Positions 38,639 through 46,996 of a DNA stretch of 64,000 nt are shown in pieces (within the stretch, counting starts at the first letter, position 1; each line of letters begins with the position of its first letter). The stretch spans positions 248,001-312,000 of the forward strand of contig NZ_FOKM01000003.1 in the NCBI RefSeq assembly GCF_900111905.1, given 5' to 3'. Below the pieces are notes generated by a model. It did not search any database, had not been told where the DNA came from, and saw nothing but the letters and a program-made list of their open reading frames with translations. Source of the stretch: Rhizobium sp. NFR07 (GTDB taxonomy: Bacteria; Pseudomonadota; Alphaproteobacteria; Rhizobiales; Rhizobiaceae). A program made the position numbers and the translations under genes.

Positions 38639-39247
38639 ATGCCAGGACAGATGCGGTATTACGAGGTCAACAGGCAGCCGAGTTTTGCGCCGCCGCCCTC
38701 CAAGAGCAATGCGCATTCTGAATTCCTCCGCACCGGCAAAATCTCCAGGCCGCGTCCACCTGCCCTGCCGGACGAACGTCGTTATCTCAGCCATGAGGAA
38801 GTTGCCGAGCAGACCGGCCGCAAGCTGGAAGCGGCGGGCGAGACGACCCATGCGCGCCTCAACAATTTCCACCGCCTGATCACCCTGCCGAAGCTCATCT
38901 TCCACCGCACGCTCGATGGCAGCCCGCATCTCGGCTATTGCCATGTCACGGCCGCTCGCACCTTCTTCGCGGCGGACAACATGGTGAGCTGGTCATTCTA
39001 TATCGCCAACTTCTCCTCCGACATCGGCGACGAGGAGGAATTCTTCTCCCGCATCAACCCGACGAGCTCGCGCATGTATTTCGCCGTCGCCGTCGAGGGC
39101 GAGGCCGGCGAAGGGGCGAAGATCGACCGCAGGTTCCGCAAGAACGGGCTTCTGTTCCGCACCGGCGACCCGCGCGAAGCGATGCGCAACGTGCTGATGC
39201 TGGGCGCGCCGGACGCCGCCGTCCGCGACATAATCAAAAAGCTTTGA
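38639..39247 (+). CDS. Conserved rhizobial protein of unknown function (DUF6656-like)
   Basis: The 202-residue protein starts MPGQMRYYEVNRQP with GAGGAAGG upstream (38622-38629). Conserved-looking pieces are HSEFLRTGKISR, DERRYLSHEEVAEQTGRKLE, FHRTLDGSPHLGYCHVTAARTFFA and NGLLFRTGDPREAMRNVLMLGAP. It appears to be a soluble protein restricted to rhizobia and relatives; I recognise the type but not a function. tsaC follows after 31 bases and may be cotranscribed. Confidence 0.65.
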   Translation: MPGQMRYYEVNRQPSFAPPPSKSNAHSEFLRTGKISRPRPPALPDERRYLSHEEVAEQTGRKLEAAGETTHARLNNFHRLITLPKLIFHRTLDGSPHLGYCHVTAARTFFAADNMVSWSFYIANFSSDIGDEEEFFSRINPTSSRMYFAVAVEGEAGEGAKIDRRFRKNGLLFRTGDPREAMRNVLMLGAPDAAVRDIIKKL

Positions 39248-39278
39248 ACCGGCCCTCTCCCGCTGTATTGACGACGGC

Positions 39279-40271
39279 ATGACGGCCGAGATCATCGACA
39301 GCAGGCAGGAACGGGAACGCGCAATCCGCGAGGCGAGCCGCGTGCTCGGCGAAGGTTTTCCCGTCGCCATCCCCACAGAGACGGTTTACGGCCTTGCCGC
39401 CGATGCGACGCAGGCCGATGCGATCTCGCGGATCTACGAAACGAAAGGTCGGCCGCGGTTTAACCCGCTGATCTGCCACGTCTCCGATATCGCCATGGCC
39501 GAGCGTTATGCCGTCTTCGATCCCGTTTCGCGGCGGCTTGCCGAAACCTTCTGGCCAGGTCCGCTGACCATCATCCTGCCGCTCAGGGCAGGCAGCCCGA
39601 TCCATCCGCTGGCGACCGCCGGTCTCGAAACGGTCGGACTGCGCTGCCCCGAAGGCTTTGCCAGCGATCTCATCCGCGCCTTCGACAGGCCACTCGCCGC
39701 GCCGAGCGCCAATACGTCGGGCAAGATCAGCCCGACCGCCGCGCGGCATGTGATGGACGACCTCGGGACCAAGCTGAAACTGATCATCGACGGTGGCTCA
39801 TCACCGGTCGGCGTGGAATCGACCATCGTGCGCGTCGATCCCGAGACCGGTGCGATCCTGCTCCTGCGGCCGGGCGGGCTTGCGGCAGACGATATTGCCA
39901 AAGCTGTCGGGCAGGATGTTCAGCGCCGCGAAGGACCTGCCGCGATCATCGAGGCGCCGGGCATGCTCGCATCGCATTATGCTCCGGGTGCCGCCGTGCG
40001 CCTCAACGCGCGATCGGTAGAACCGGGCGAGGCGCTGATCCGCCTTGGCGGCATCAGGATCCCCGGCATCGAGACGGCGGCGATCGATCTCGATCTCAGC
40101 CCTTCGGGAGACCTTGCACAAGCGGCTGCAAACCTGTTCGAATACCTGAAGCGTGCCGATGCCAGCGGCGCGCGGCGGATCGCGATCACCGCCATTCCCG
40201 AGGACGGACTTGGCGAGGCGATCAACGACAGGCTGGCACGCGCCGCGGCGCCGAGGGATGGAGAGACCTGA
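39279..40271 (+). CDS. tsaC: L-threonylcarbamoyladenylate synthase (TsaC/Sua5)
   Basis: The 330-residue protein is of the long Sua5 type. Residues 1-200 are the YrdC fold (FPVAIPTETVYGLAADAT, KGRPRFNPLICHV, LAAPSANTSGKISPT, IDGGSSPVGVESTIVRVD). A C-terminal Sua5 domain follows a linker containing the conserved EAPGMLASHYAP. It makes threonylcarbamoyl-AMP for the universal t6A modification of tRNA. The FAD-linked oxidase gene starts one base after its stop. Confidence 0.92.
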   Translation: MTAEIIDSRQERERAIREASRVLGEGFPVAIPTETVYGLAADATQADAISRIYETKGRPRFNPLICHVSDIAMAERYAVFDPVSRRLAETFWPGPLTIILPLRAGSPIHPLATAGLETVGLRCPEGFASDLIRAFDRPLAAPSANTSGKISPTAARHVMDDLGTKLKLIIDGGSSPVGVESTIVRVDPETGAILLLRPGGLAADDIAKAVGQDVQRREGPAAIIEAPGMLASHYAPGAAVRLNARSVEPGEALIRLGGIRIPGIETAAIDLDLSPSGDLAQAAANLFEYLKRADASGARRIAITAIPEDGLGEAINDRLARAAAPRDGET

Positions 40272-40272
40272 A

Positions 40273-41730
40273 ATGGATAATGCGGCGGATCTGCCGGTCG
40301 TGGCGCCCGAACTGCTCGACCGCTTTGCAGCAATCGTCGGCGAGGCACATGCGCTTCGGGATGTAGCAGATCTCGCGCCGCATCTCGTCGAGAATCGCGG
40401 TCTCTACAAGGGCTCGTCGCCGCTTCTGTTGAAACCCGGCTCGACGGAGGAAGTCGCCGCCATCCTGAAACTCGCCAGCGAAACCGGCACGCCGATCGTG
40501 CCGCAGACCGGCAATACAGGGCTCGTCGGCGGCCAGACCCCGCGGACGGGCGGACAGGACATCATCGTCTCGCTCGAACGGATGAACAAGATCCGCGACG
40601 TCGATCCGGTCGCCAATGTTCTGGTTGCCGAGGGCGGCGCGATCCTGGCCGACGTGCAGGCCGCGGCCGAAAAGGTCGAGCGGCTGTTTCCCCTGTCGCT
40701 CGGCTCGGAAGGCTCCTGCCGGATCGGCGGCAATCTCTCGACCAATGCCGGCGGCACCGCCGTGCTCGCCTATGGCAACATGCGGCAGCTCTGCCTCGGG
40801 CTGGAAGTCGTGCTGCCGACCGGCGAGATCTGGAACGGTCTGCGCCGGCTGAAGAAGGACAATACCGGCTACGACCTGCGCGACCTCTTCATCGGCGCGG
40901 AAGGCACGCTCGGCATCATCACAGGCGCTGTCCTGAAACTCTTTCCCAAGCCGGTCGGTCATCAGGTGGCGCTTGCCGGCCTCGCATCGCCGTACGATGC
41001 GCTGCATCTATTCGAAAAGGCCTCGACGCTCTGCGGCACCGCTTTGACCGGTTTCGAACTGATGCCGCGGATAGGCATCGAGTTCACCACCCGCCATATT
41101 GACGGCGTGCGCGACCCGCTGGAAGGCCCGCATGCCTGGTATGCCCTGATCGACATCTCGACCTCCGACAGCGCCGAGACGGCGAGCGTCATGGTGCAGT
41201 CCCTGCTCGAACAGGGTGTCGAGGCGGGCCTCGTCGAGGATGCGGTGATCGCCTCCTCCGTCGCCCAGCAGAAGGCGCTCTGGCACATGCGCGAGAGCAT
41301 GTCGGATGCGCAGAAGCCGGAAGGTGGATCGATCAAGCACGACGTCTCGGTGCCGGTCTCGAAGATTCCGGCCTTCATGGCGGAAGCGGAGAAGGCGGTG
41401 CTGGCCGCCATGCCCGGCGCCCGGATTTGCGCCTTCGGCCATCTCGGCGACGGCAATATCCACTACAACATCTCGCAGCCAGTCGGCGCGGATAAACAGG
41501 CCTTCCTCGATCGCTGGCGCGAGATCAACGCGATCGTCCACGGCATCGTCCTTGATTCCGGCGGGTCGATCTCGGCCGAACACGGCATCGGCCAGCTGAA
41601 ACGGGACGAGCTCGCGCATATCCGTTCACCGATCGAGATGGAGCTGATGTACCGGATCAAGGCCGCCTTCGACCCGGCCGGCATCATGAACCCCGGCAAG
41701 GTGATCAACGTTCCCGGCACCTCCGCATGA
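40273..41730 (+). CDS. FAD-linked oxidase (D-2-hydroxyglutarate/D-lactate dehydrogenase type)
   Basis: The 485-residue flavoprotein of the VAO/GlcD family has the FAD-binding segments VPQTGNTGLVGGQTP, LGSEGSCRIGGNLSTNAGGTAVLAYGN and GAEGTLGIITGAVLKLFPKP. Metal-site and substrate motifs follow in FGHLGDGNIHYN and SGGSISAEHGIGQLKRDEL. The closest described types oxidise D-2-hydroxyglutarate, D-lactate or glycolate; I cannot distinguish these by eye. The ATG at 40273 directly follows the tsaC stop, and the next gene overlaps its end by four bases. Confidence 0.87.
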   Translation: MDNAADLPVVAPELLDRFAAIVGEAHALRDVADLAPHLVENRGLYKGSSPLLLKPGSTEEVAAILKLASETGTPIVPQTGNTGLVGGQTPRTGGQDIIVSLERMNKIRDVDPVANVLVAEGGAILADVQAAAEKVERLFPLSLGSEGSCRIGGNLSTNAGGTAVLAYGNMRQLCLGLEVVLPTGEIWNGLRRLKKDNTGYDLRDLFIGAEGTLGIITGAVLKLFPKPVGHQVALAGLASPYDALHLFEKASTLCGTALTGFELMPRIGIEFTTRHIDGVRDPLEGPHAWYALIDISTSDSAETASVMVQSLLEQGVEAGLVEDAVIASSVAQQKALWHMRESMSDAQKPEGGSIKHDVSVPVSKIPAFMAEAEKAVLAAMPGARICAFGHLGDGNIHYNISQPVGADKQAFLDRWREINAIVHGIVLDSGGSISAEHGIGQLKRDELAHIRSPIEMELMYRIKAAFDPAGIMNPGKVINVPGTSA

Positions 41731-42110
41731 CCCATATCCGCAAGGCGACGATCCGCATCGATTTCGATATCGGCGTCAGGCTAGGGCCGGGCAAGGCGCA
41801 GCTGATGGAGTTGATTGAAAAGCATGGCTCGATCCGTGCCGCGGGCGCCTCGATCGGCATGTCCTATCGGCGTGCATGGCTCCTGGCCGACGAGATCAAC
41901 CGGATGTTCCGCGAGCCGTCGATCTTCACCCGCCACGGCGGCAAAGGCGGTGGCGGCGCTGGTTTGACGGAGTTCGGCCAGGAAATGCTGAAGCGCTATC
42001 GCCGGGTGGAGGCCGCGATGCGTGCTGCCGCCGAGGACGATCTCGACTGGCTGTCAGGCCATATCGACCCCGGCTTCACACCGGCGGAAAAGAAGAATAG
42101 CGGCGATTAG
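41727..42110 (+). CDS. ModE-like winged-helix DNA-binding protein
   Basis: The 127-residue protein corresponds to the N-terminal DNA-binding domain of ModE (LGPGKAQLMELIEKHGSIRAAGASIGMSYRRAWLLADEINRMF, FTRHGGKGGGGAGLTEFGQEMLKRYR). The C-terminal molybdate-binding TOBE domains of full ModE are absent, so a metal signal is not evident. It overlaps the oxidase gene by four bases (ATGA). Its target genes are unknown. Confidence 0.8.
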   Translation: MTHIRKATIRIDFDIGVRLGPGKAQLMELIEKHGSIRAAGASIGMSYRRAWLLADEINRMFREPSIFTRHGGKGGGGAGLTEFGQEMLKRYRRVEAAMRAAAEDDLDWLSGHIDPGFTPAEKKNSGD

Positions 42111-42150
42111 AGCGTGTCCGCTTTTCTTCGAAACGCGAAATCGCTCTAAT
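42106..42150. repeat. Inverted repeat at end of ModE-like gene
   Basis: ATTAGAGCG (42106-42114) and CGCTCTAAT (42142-42150) are perfect 9-base arms about 27 bases apart, covering the stop codon. The sequence resembles short intergenic repeats common in rhizobial genomes. It may act as a weak terminator but lacks a T-run. Confidence 0.5.
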
Positions 42151-42201
42151 CCTTTGATGTTAGGCAGTTCCTGACGCGAAACTGCTCCAGGCTAGAAACA
42201 A

Positions 42202-44799
42202 TCAGCGGGTGCTCAGCTGGGACAGCGCCCAGAGCGTGTCCGCACTGATGCCGGCCGTTGCGCTGCTGCCGTTCAGGATGCTGACCGCCGGTGAAGTCGC
42301 CCCGGAATTGTTCTCGATATCGTACATGAAGGTGAACCGCTCGACGAGCTTCTTCAGCTTCACCGGATCGGAGAGATCCTCGAGGTTGAGGTTCTTCTCC
42401 ACGACGGCCGCCTGCTTGTCGACGTCCATGTTGCTGAATTCGGTCGGCAGGCTGTAGGTCACGCGGAAGAATTCAGCGAGGGCGTCGTCACCGAGGATGA
42501 CGTAGGGATCGGTGATCGTATCGGCCATGCGCTGGAAATAGAGCGCAAGGCGCACGCCGGCATTGTCGTTGCCCTGCTCCGTTTCCAGAAGCTGGCTCAA
42601 ATACATGGACTGGGTCGCCGCCGTCTGGCCGCCATTCTGTGCACCGCCGCCCTTGGAGCGATCGATCTCGCCGTCGGCATCGAAGTTGAAGGAGCCGACG
42701 ATCTGGGCAAAACGCTTGTCGTCAAGCGTATTGACGTAACTTTCCGGATCATTGAGATCCGACGTGAAGATCTGCTTGATGAAGTCGTCGGTGACCGTCT
42801 CTGGATCGATGCCCTTGGAGACCAGCACGATATCGATCAGCTGGCGGTCGGCGAGGAACTGGTCGCGGGTGTCGATCCGCTGCATCGCGTCAGTGTAATA
42901 CTTGCTGTCCTCTTCCGCCTTGGCCTTGGCAGCCTTCAGCTCGTCGCCTTCCAGGAACCGCGTCTGACGCAGGATATAGTCCTTGGCGACAGTGGTGATG
43001 CTGGCGTTCGACTGGGCGAGCACGGGTACCGTCACGTCGCCGTCCTTGTCGAAATTGAACAGCTTGGCGAGAGAGACGAAACGCTCGTCCTTCAGCTGGT
43101 AGACATAGCTGTTGGGATCGGAAAGGTCGCTCTGCAGGATGCTCCGGACCTTGAACTTGGAAACGCTGTCCGGATCGATGCCGACCGCCTTCAGGGCAAA
43201 TTCGTAGGTCGTCTTGGCATCGGCGCTGAGAAAATCGTCAAGGGTCTCGATCGAGGCCATGTCCGATTTGTAGAAGCCGATGGACTTGTCGAGGTCCTCT
43301 TCCTGCTTGTCGTCCCAGCGAGACATGTAGTTGTTGCGCGTGGTCGTCGTCTGGGCATCAGTCTGCGCATTGCCGGCTTCAACCGTACCGTCCGTGTTGA
43401 AGTTGAATGCCTTGGCGAGCTCCAGATATTGCGGGCGATCGGCGCCGTAGAAATTCGCGTAGCTGGTTGGATCAGAGAGATCGCTGGTCAGAATCTGGTC
43501 CAGCGTCGACTTGACGACATAGGCTTCGTCAAGATCGAAGGCACCGCGGAGATATTGATAGATGCGGTCATCGGCCAGCATGTCCGAGACATTGGTGAAG
43601 GTGCCGATCTTGCTCTCGAAATATTCCTGGTTGAACATCGCCTCGGCATGGGTAACGCGGCCCTGCGAGGCGAAGTAGTTGCCGACGATTTCCTGGATCT
43701 TGTCGTCGCTGAGCGCACCGGTTGCGGGGACCGTGCCGTCGGCATTGAACTGGAAGTCCTCGGCCAGCTTCTTCATCTGCTCGTAGAAGGCCATGCTGCT
43801 CGACGAATATCCGCTCATCACGGTTGCCAGCTCGGCCCGGCGCGCATCGGTCTGCTCGATCGGCACCAGCGTTGCATTCAGCTCATCGTAGCGCGCCTGC
43901 TTTGCCTCCATGGATGCCTGGTCGCTGGCGATCAGTTCCTCGGTCTCATTCAGCTTAACCTGAAGCGCATCGATTTCCGCCTGCAGGGCCTGCTGATCCC
44001 CGCCGCTGTTCATTTCCTGCTGCTTGGCATCGATCTGTTGCTGGTAGCTGGCCTTCTGCTCCTGACCGAGCGCGATCGACTCCTGGTAGTCCGCAATCGC
44101 GTCCTTGGCGCTGACACGTTCGCCCAGTTCCGCATGCTCGGTCTTGGCTGCGTTGTAGCTGTCGAGCTGTACACCATAGGTCTTGCTGTAATAGCTGTCC
44201 GGATCGTTCGGATCGCTGGTCAACGCGCCGCGGACGGCGGTGTAATTGTAATACTGGCCGTCGATCCCGTATGCATTGAAGATGTAGTTGCGCAGCTCGT
44301 CGTTGCGGAGAAACTGATCGACATTGGTGACGTAGCCGTTCGTGCCCATCATCACCTTGAAGTAGCGGGTATCCTCCTCGGTCTTGTCCTCCAGCGCGGA
44401 AATCTGCGCGTTATAGAGGTCGAAGACGTCTTCCATCTGGCCCTCGGACTGGGCGACGGCGGTCGTCGAGCTGGACACGGAGAAGTTAAACGCGGCGGCG
44501 AAATTCGTGTAGCGCTCGTCGGTCAGGCGGTTGGCGAAGCTGTTGTCGTCGGAGAGGTCGCTTTCCAGAACCTGCTTCATGAAGGCCTTGGCATAGGCCA
44601 TCTCGCCCAGACCATAGGCGGTCATGGCGAAGTTATAGAGCCGGTAGTTGTCGAGGAACTCGTCGACGCTTTTAACCTTGCCAATATTCTCCTGGTAATA
44701 GGCCTGATCGTTGGCGACCTGGGTCTGGCTCGAAACCCGCTTCAGGCTGGATGCCATGTCGCGGTTGACGAGATCAAAGCTGAGATAGGTCGAAACCAT
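42202..44799 (-). CDS. DUF1217 multi-repeat protein
   Basis: The 865-residue protein contains about six copies of a unit, starting near residues 44, 158, 400, 518, 643 and 761. Each runs roughly: hydrophobic-DxFL...LxxxLxAxGI, then SDLSDPxSYxxxLxDxRF, then LAxAFNFDxDG. The clearest copies are 3-5. A coiled-coil rich in Gln, Glu and Lys spans about residues 215-320. There is no N-terminal signal peptide. DUF1217 genes occur near flagellar genes in some rhizobia, but the neighbours here do not support that role. DxDG turns at repeat ends could bind calcium; this is speculation. Confidence 0.8.
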   Translation of the reverse strand: MVSTYLSFDLVNRDMASSLKRVSSQTQVANDQAYYQENIGKVKSVDEFLDNYRLYNFAMTAYGLGEMAYAKAFMKQVLESDLSDDNSFANRLTDERYTNFAAAFNFSVSSSTTAVAQSEGQMEDVFDLYNAQISALEDKTEEDTRYFKVMMGTNGYVTNVDQFLRNDELRNYIFNAYGIDGQYYNYTAVRGALTSDPNDPDSYYSKTYGVQLDSYNAAKTEHAELGERVSAKDAIADYQESIALGQEQKASYQQQIDAKQQEMNSGGDQQALQAEIDALQVKLNETEELIASDQASMEAKQARYDELNATLVPIEQTDARRAELATVMSGYSSSSMAFYEQMKKLAEDFQFNADGTVPATGALSDDKIQEIVGNYFASQGRVTHAEAMFNQEYFESKIGTFTNVSDMLADDRIYQYLRGAFDLDEAYVVKSTLDQILTSDLSDPTSYANFYGADRPQYLELAKAFNFNTDGTVEAGNAQTDAQTTTTRNNYMSRWDDKQEEDLDKSIGFYKSDMASIETLDDFLSADAKTTYEFALKAVGIDPDSVSKFKVRSILQSDLSDPNSYVYQLKDERFVSLAKLFNFDKDGDVTVPVLAQSNASITTVAKDYILRQTRFLEGDELKAAKAKAEEDSKYYTDAMQRIDTRDQFLADRQLIDIVLVSKGIDPETVTDDFIKQIFTSDLNDPESYVNTLDDKRFAQIVGSFNFDADGEIDRSKGGGAQNGGQTAATQSMYLSQLLETEQGNDNAGVRLALYFQRMADTITDPYVILGDDALAEFFRVTYSLPTEFSNMDVDKQAAVVEKNLNLEDLSDPVKLKKLVERFTFMYDIENNSGATSPAVSILNGSSATAGISADTLWALSQLSTR

Positions 44800-45102
44800 G
44801 CGAAGCGCCCCACGTATTCCTGTGCTGGCGCAATCATGCCTGACGAGCCTTGCCCGGGGCTTTTTCGATGCTCTCGCCTGCCGCCAAGGATGTGCCGTGG
44901 CGGCACGATGACAGCATCCTGTTCACCCTTCGGAAACCGCGATCGATCCGCATTTGATAACCATCTGGGGCGGCAAACTTTCCTTAACCGCGATTTTTAA
45001 GCAGTCTCATACAGCGCCCGCCTATTGTGAGCCCATCAGAGGACAAAAGTCCCGATGGGAAACCGGAAACGGCTCTCAGGTAAAACAAGGGTAGCATACG
45101 AG
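44800..45102. other. Divergent promoter region between DUF1217 and DUF6101 genes
   Basis: This 303-base stretch separates two divergent genes. It contains CTTAA...TTAAG arms (44983-45001) nine bases apart, which do not match the CtrA spacing. I see no RNA gene, terminator or coding region with a plausible start. Confidence 0.4.
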
Positions 45103-45669
45103 ATGAGCAAAACCGTTCTGAAGCCCGAATGGGCAGGGTCGACATTGAGGCTCGATCCGTCTCGCTTTCCGCAGCAAGTCACTTACGCGCTGCGCGAGAC
45201 ATCAGGAGATGTCACGATCACCATCGACGAGCGCGGCGCCGTGCTGCGCAAGATCCTTCCGGGTAGCGGCCTGCCGCTTTCCTTCGCCCTTCCGGCTCGC
45301 GCCTTCAAAGGGGTTGCCGCCCGCGCCATCGATCATGGCGACGGCGAAGTTACCGTTACGCTTGAACTCCATCATGAAGATCCGGATCTCTGCATTCCGC
45401 TGCTCGTCGCCCATGACCTGTGCGACATCGCGGCCGACTGGCGCAGCTGGTCCGACGCCTTCCGCATTCCCATGCTGATGGTCGAGGCCGACGGCATTGC
45501 CCGTCCGCTGGAAAATCATCTCGGCGACGTGCGTACCCAGGCAGTGCGTCCCCGCCGCCGCCATTCCTATTTCGCCGCGAGACGGCCGCGTTTCCTGGTT
45601 CGCCGCACGACCGGCAGCCTCGGCGTCGCCATGAAGATCGAAGGCAAGGAAATCATCGCCCGTCGCTAG
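45103..45669 (+). CDS. DUF6101 family protein
   Basis: The 188-residue protein starts MSKTVLKPEWAGSTLRLDPSRFPQQVTYALRE. The family is conserved in rhizobia and has no known function. The middle segment (FALPARAFKGVAARAIDHGDGEVTVTLELHHEDPDLCIPLLVAHDL) looks like a beta-rich domain, and the C-terminus is very basic (RPRRRHSYFAARRPRFLVRRTTGSLG). A GTG-free in-frame ATG at 45055 adds 16 residues that do not look conserved. Confidence 0.7.
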   Translation: MSKTVLKPEWAGSTLRLDPSRFPQQVTYALRETSGDVTITIDERGAVLRKILPGSGLPLSFALPARAFKGVAARAIDHGDGEVTVTLELHHEDPDLCIPLLVAHDLCDIAADWRSWSDAFRIPMLMVEADGIARPLENHLGDVRTQAVRPRRRHSYFAARRPRFLVRRTTGSLGVAMKIEGKEIIARR

Positions 45670-45705
45670 GAGTTGTTTGTCCCTCTCCCGACGATACCGC
45701 GATGG

Positions 45706-45731
45706 AAAGCCCGGCGTCTGCGCCGGGCTTT
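45706..45731. terminator. Bidirectional terminator between DUF6101 gene and ubiA
   Basis: An 11-bp stem AAAGCCCGGCG/CGCCGGGCTTT with loop TCTG lies between two convergent genes, 36 bases after the DUF6101 stop and four bases beyond the ubiA stop. Confidence 0.88.
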
Positions 45732-45735
45732 TACG

Positions 45736-46689
45736 TCAGAGAATGAGCGACAGCATCAGACCGGCGAAGAGGATGGCGCCGACACGGTTGTTGGACTTGA
45801 ACAATCTGAGGCAATCGGCCGGATTGTTGATGTCGAGCATCAGGATCTGCCAGGCAAGCAGCATGGCCGCCGCAATCAGGCCCAGATATGCGAAGAAGCC
45901 CGCGCCGGCCGCGATGAAGGAAAACAACAGCAGAAGAAGCGTGACGCCATAGAGGCCGACCAGCCAGGGCTTGGCATTGTCGCCGAACAGCCGCGCCGTG
46001 GATCGCACGCCGATCAGTTCGTCATCCTCGATATCCTGGTAGGCGTAGATCGTGTCGTAACCGATCGTCCAGGCGACGGCTGCGATGTAAAGCCAGATCG
46101 CTGCCCATGAAAGCGCCCCGAAGATCGCCGCCCAGCCCATCAGCGCGCCCCAGGAGAAGGCCAAGCCTAAGAAAAACTGCGGCCAGTCGGTGAACCGCTT
46201 GGCGAAGGGGTAAACCGCGACCACCGCCAGCGAGACAATTCCGAGGACGATGGAAAACGCGTTGAACTGTATCAGGACAAGCAGGCCGACTAACGCCTGA
46301 AGCGCGATGAAGGTCTTTGCCCCGAAGCGGGACACCCGGCCGGAGGGTAGCGGCCGCGAGCGGGTTCGCGCCACTTCCATATCGATCTTGTGGTCGACAA
46401 GGTCATTATAGGTGCAGCCGGCACCGCGCATGGCGACCGAACCGACGAACATCAGGAACAGATAGAAGAGGACCGTGCCGAAGGAGAGATCGAGATCGTC
46501 GGGCGCGGCATCGGCCGCCAGCGCGACCGACCAGAAGCATGGCCACATCAGTAGCTGCCAGCCGATCGGCCGGTCCCAGCGGGCAAGCTGCGCATAGGGC
46601 CAGGCGGCGCGCGGCAGGATGCGATAGACAAAATTGTCGGAAGGTGCGTCGGCCACGCGGGCGCCGAAATCGGGAACGTTCGTCATCAT
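45736..46689 (-). CDS. ubiA: 4-hydroxybenzoate polyprenyltransferase
   Basis: The 317-residue integral membrane enzyme attaches a polyprenyl chain to 4-hydroxybenzoate in ubiquinone synthesis. It has about eight hydrophobic helices. The two aspartate-rich Mg-diphosphate motifs are GCTYNDLVDHKIDMEV (NDxxDxxxD) and YAYQDIEDDELIG. The N-terminal YAQLARWDRPIGWQLLMWPCFWSVAL is characteristic of UbiA. It stands alone and ends at a shared terminator. Confidence 0.94.
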   Translation of the reverse strand: MMTNVPDFGARVADAPSDNFVYRILPRAAWPYAQLARWDRPIGWQLLMWPCFWSVALAADAAPDDLDLSFGTVLFYLFLMFVGSVAMRGAGCTYNDLVDHKIDMEVARTRSRPLPSGRVSRFGAKTFIALQALVGLLVLIQFNAFSIVLGIVSLAVVAVYPFAKRFTDWPQFFLGLAFSWGALMGWAAIFGALSWAAIWLYIAAVAWTIGYDTIYAYQDIEDDELIGVRSTARLFGDNAKPWLVGLYGVTLLLLLFSFIAAGAGFFAYLGLIAAAMLLAWQILMLDINNPADCLRLFKSNNRVGAILFAGLMLSLIL

Positions 46690-46787
46690 GGCCGAGTTTC
46701 TAGCGCCGGGAAAAGCGGGCGGTCAAGCGGTGAGCAGAACGCTGATCAAAGTTGGTGGCAAGCGGCTAGACTGCGCGCTCCGTCTGC

Positions 46788-46969
46788 ATCCCCTCACTTG
46801 CGACTTCTAACACTTAGCTAAAGCTAAGATGTTGAAATCGCTTTCTCTCCCACAGGGGGAGAGATAACTCCGCCGCGCCATCCGCGAGTCTACCTCTCCC
46901 CTTGTGGGAGAGGTTACAAAATCAAGATCTTAGCGAAAGCCAAGTCTTAGATTTTGTTGGTGAGGGGAT
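46788..46969. repeat. 182-bp imperfect palindromic intergenic element
   Basis: The element begins ATCCCCTCAC and ends GTGAGGGGAT. Its outer about 60 bases on each side are imperfect inverted copies: both arms contain a CTTAGC(T)AAAGCTAAGAT-like core and end in CTCTCCCAC/GTGGGAGAG. A short centre lies around 46865-46890. Transcribed, it would form one long hairpin. It has no coding capacity and resembles rhizobial mosaic intergenic repeats or a miniature inverted-repeat element. No target-site duplication is obvious. Confidence 0.7.
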
Positions 46970-46996
46970 CCGCCTCGATGCAGAAGATCCCAACGA

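Noticed and set aside
43429..45000. A 523-codon plus-strand frame opposite the DUF1217 gene
   Set aside because: Its Leu/Val/Gly-rich translation is typical antisense shadow; the repeats and coiled coil are coherent only on the minus strand.
44983..45001. Possible CtrA site (TTAA...TTAA)
   Set aside because: The half-sites are nine bases apart; the CtrA consensus requires seven, and the second half lacks the usual context.
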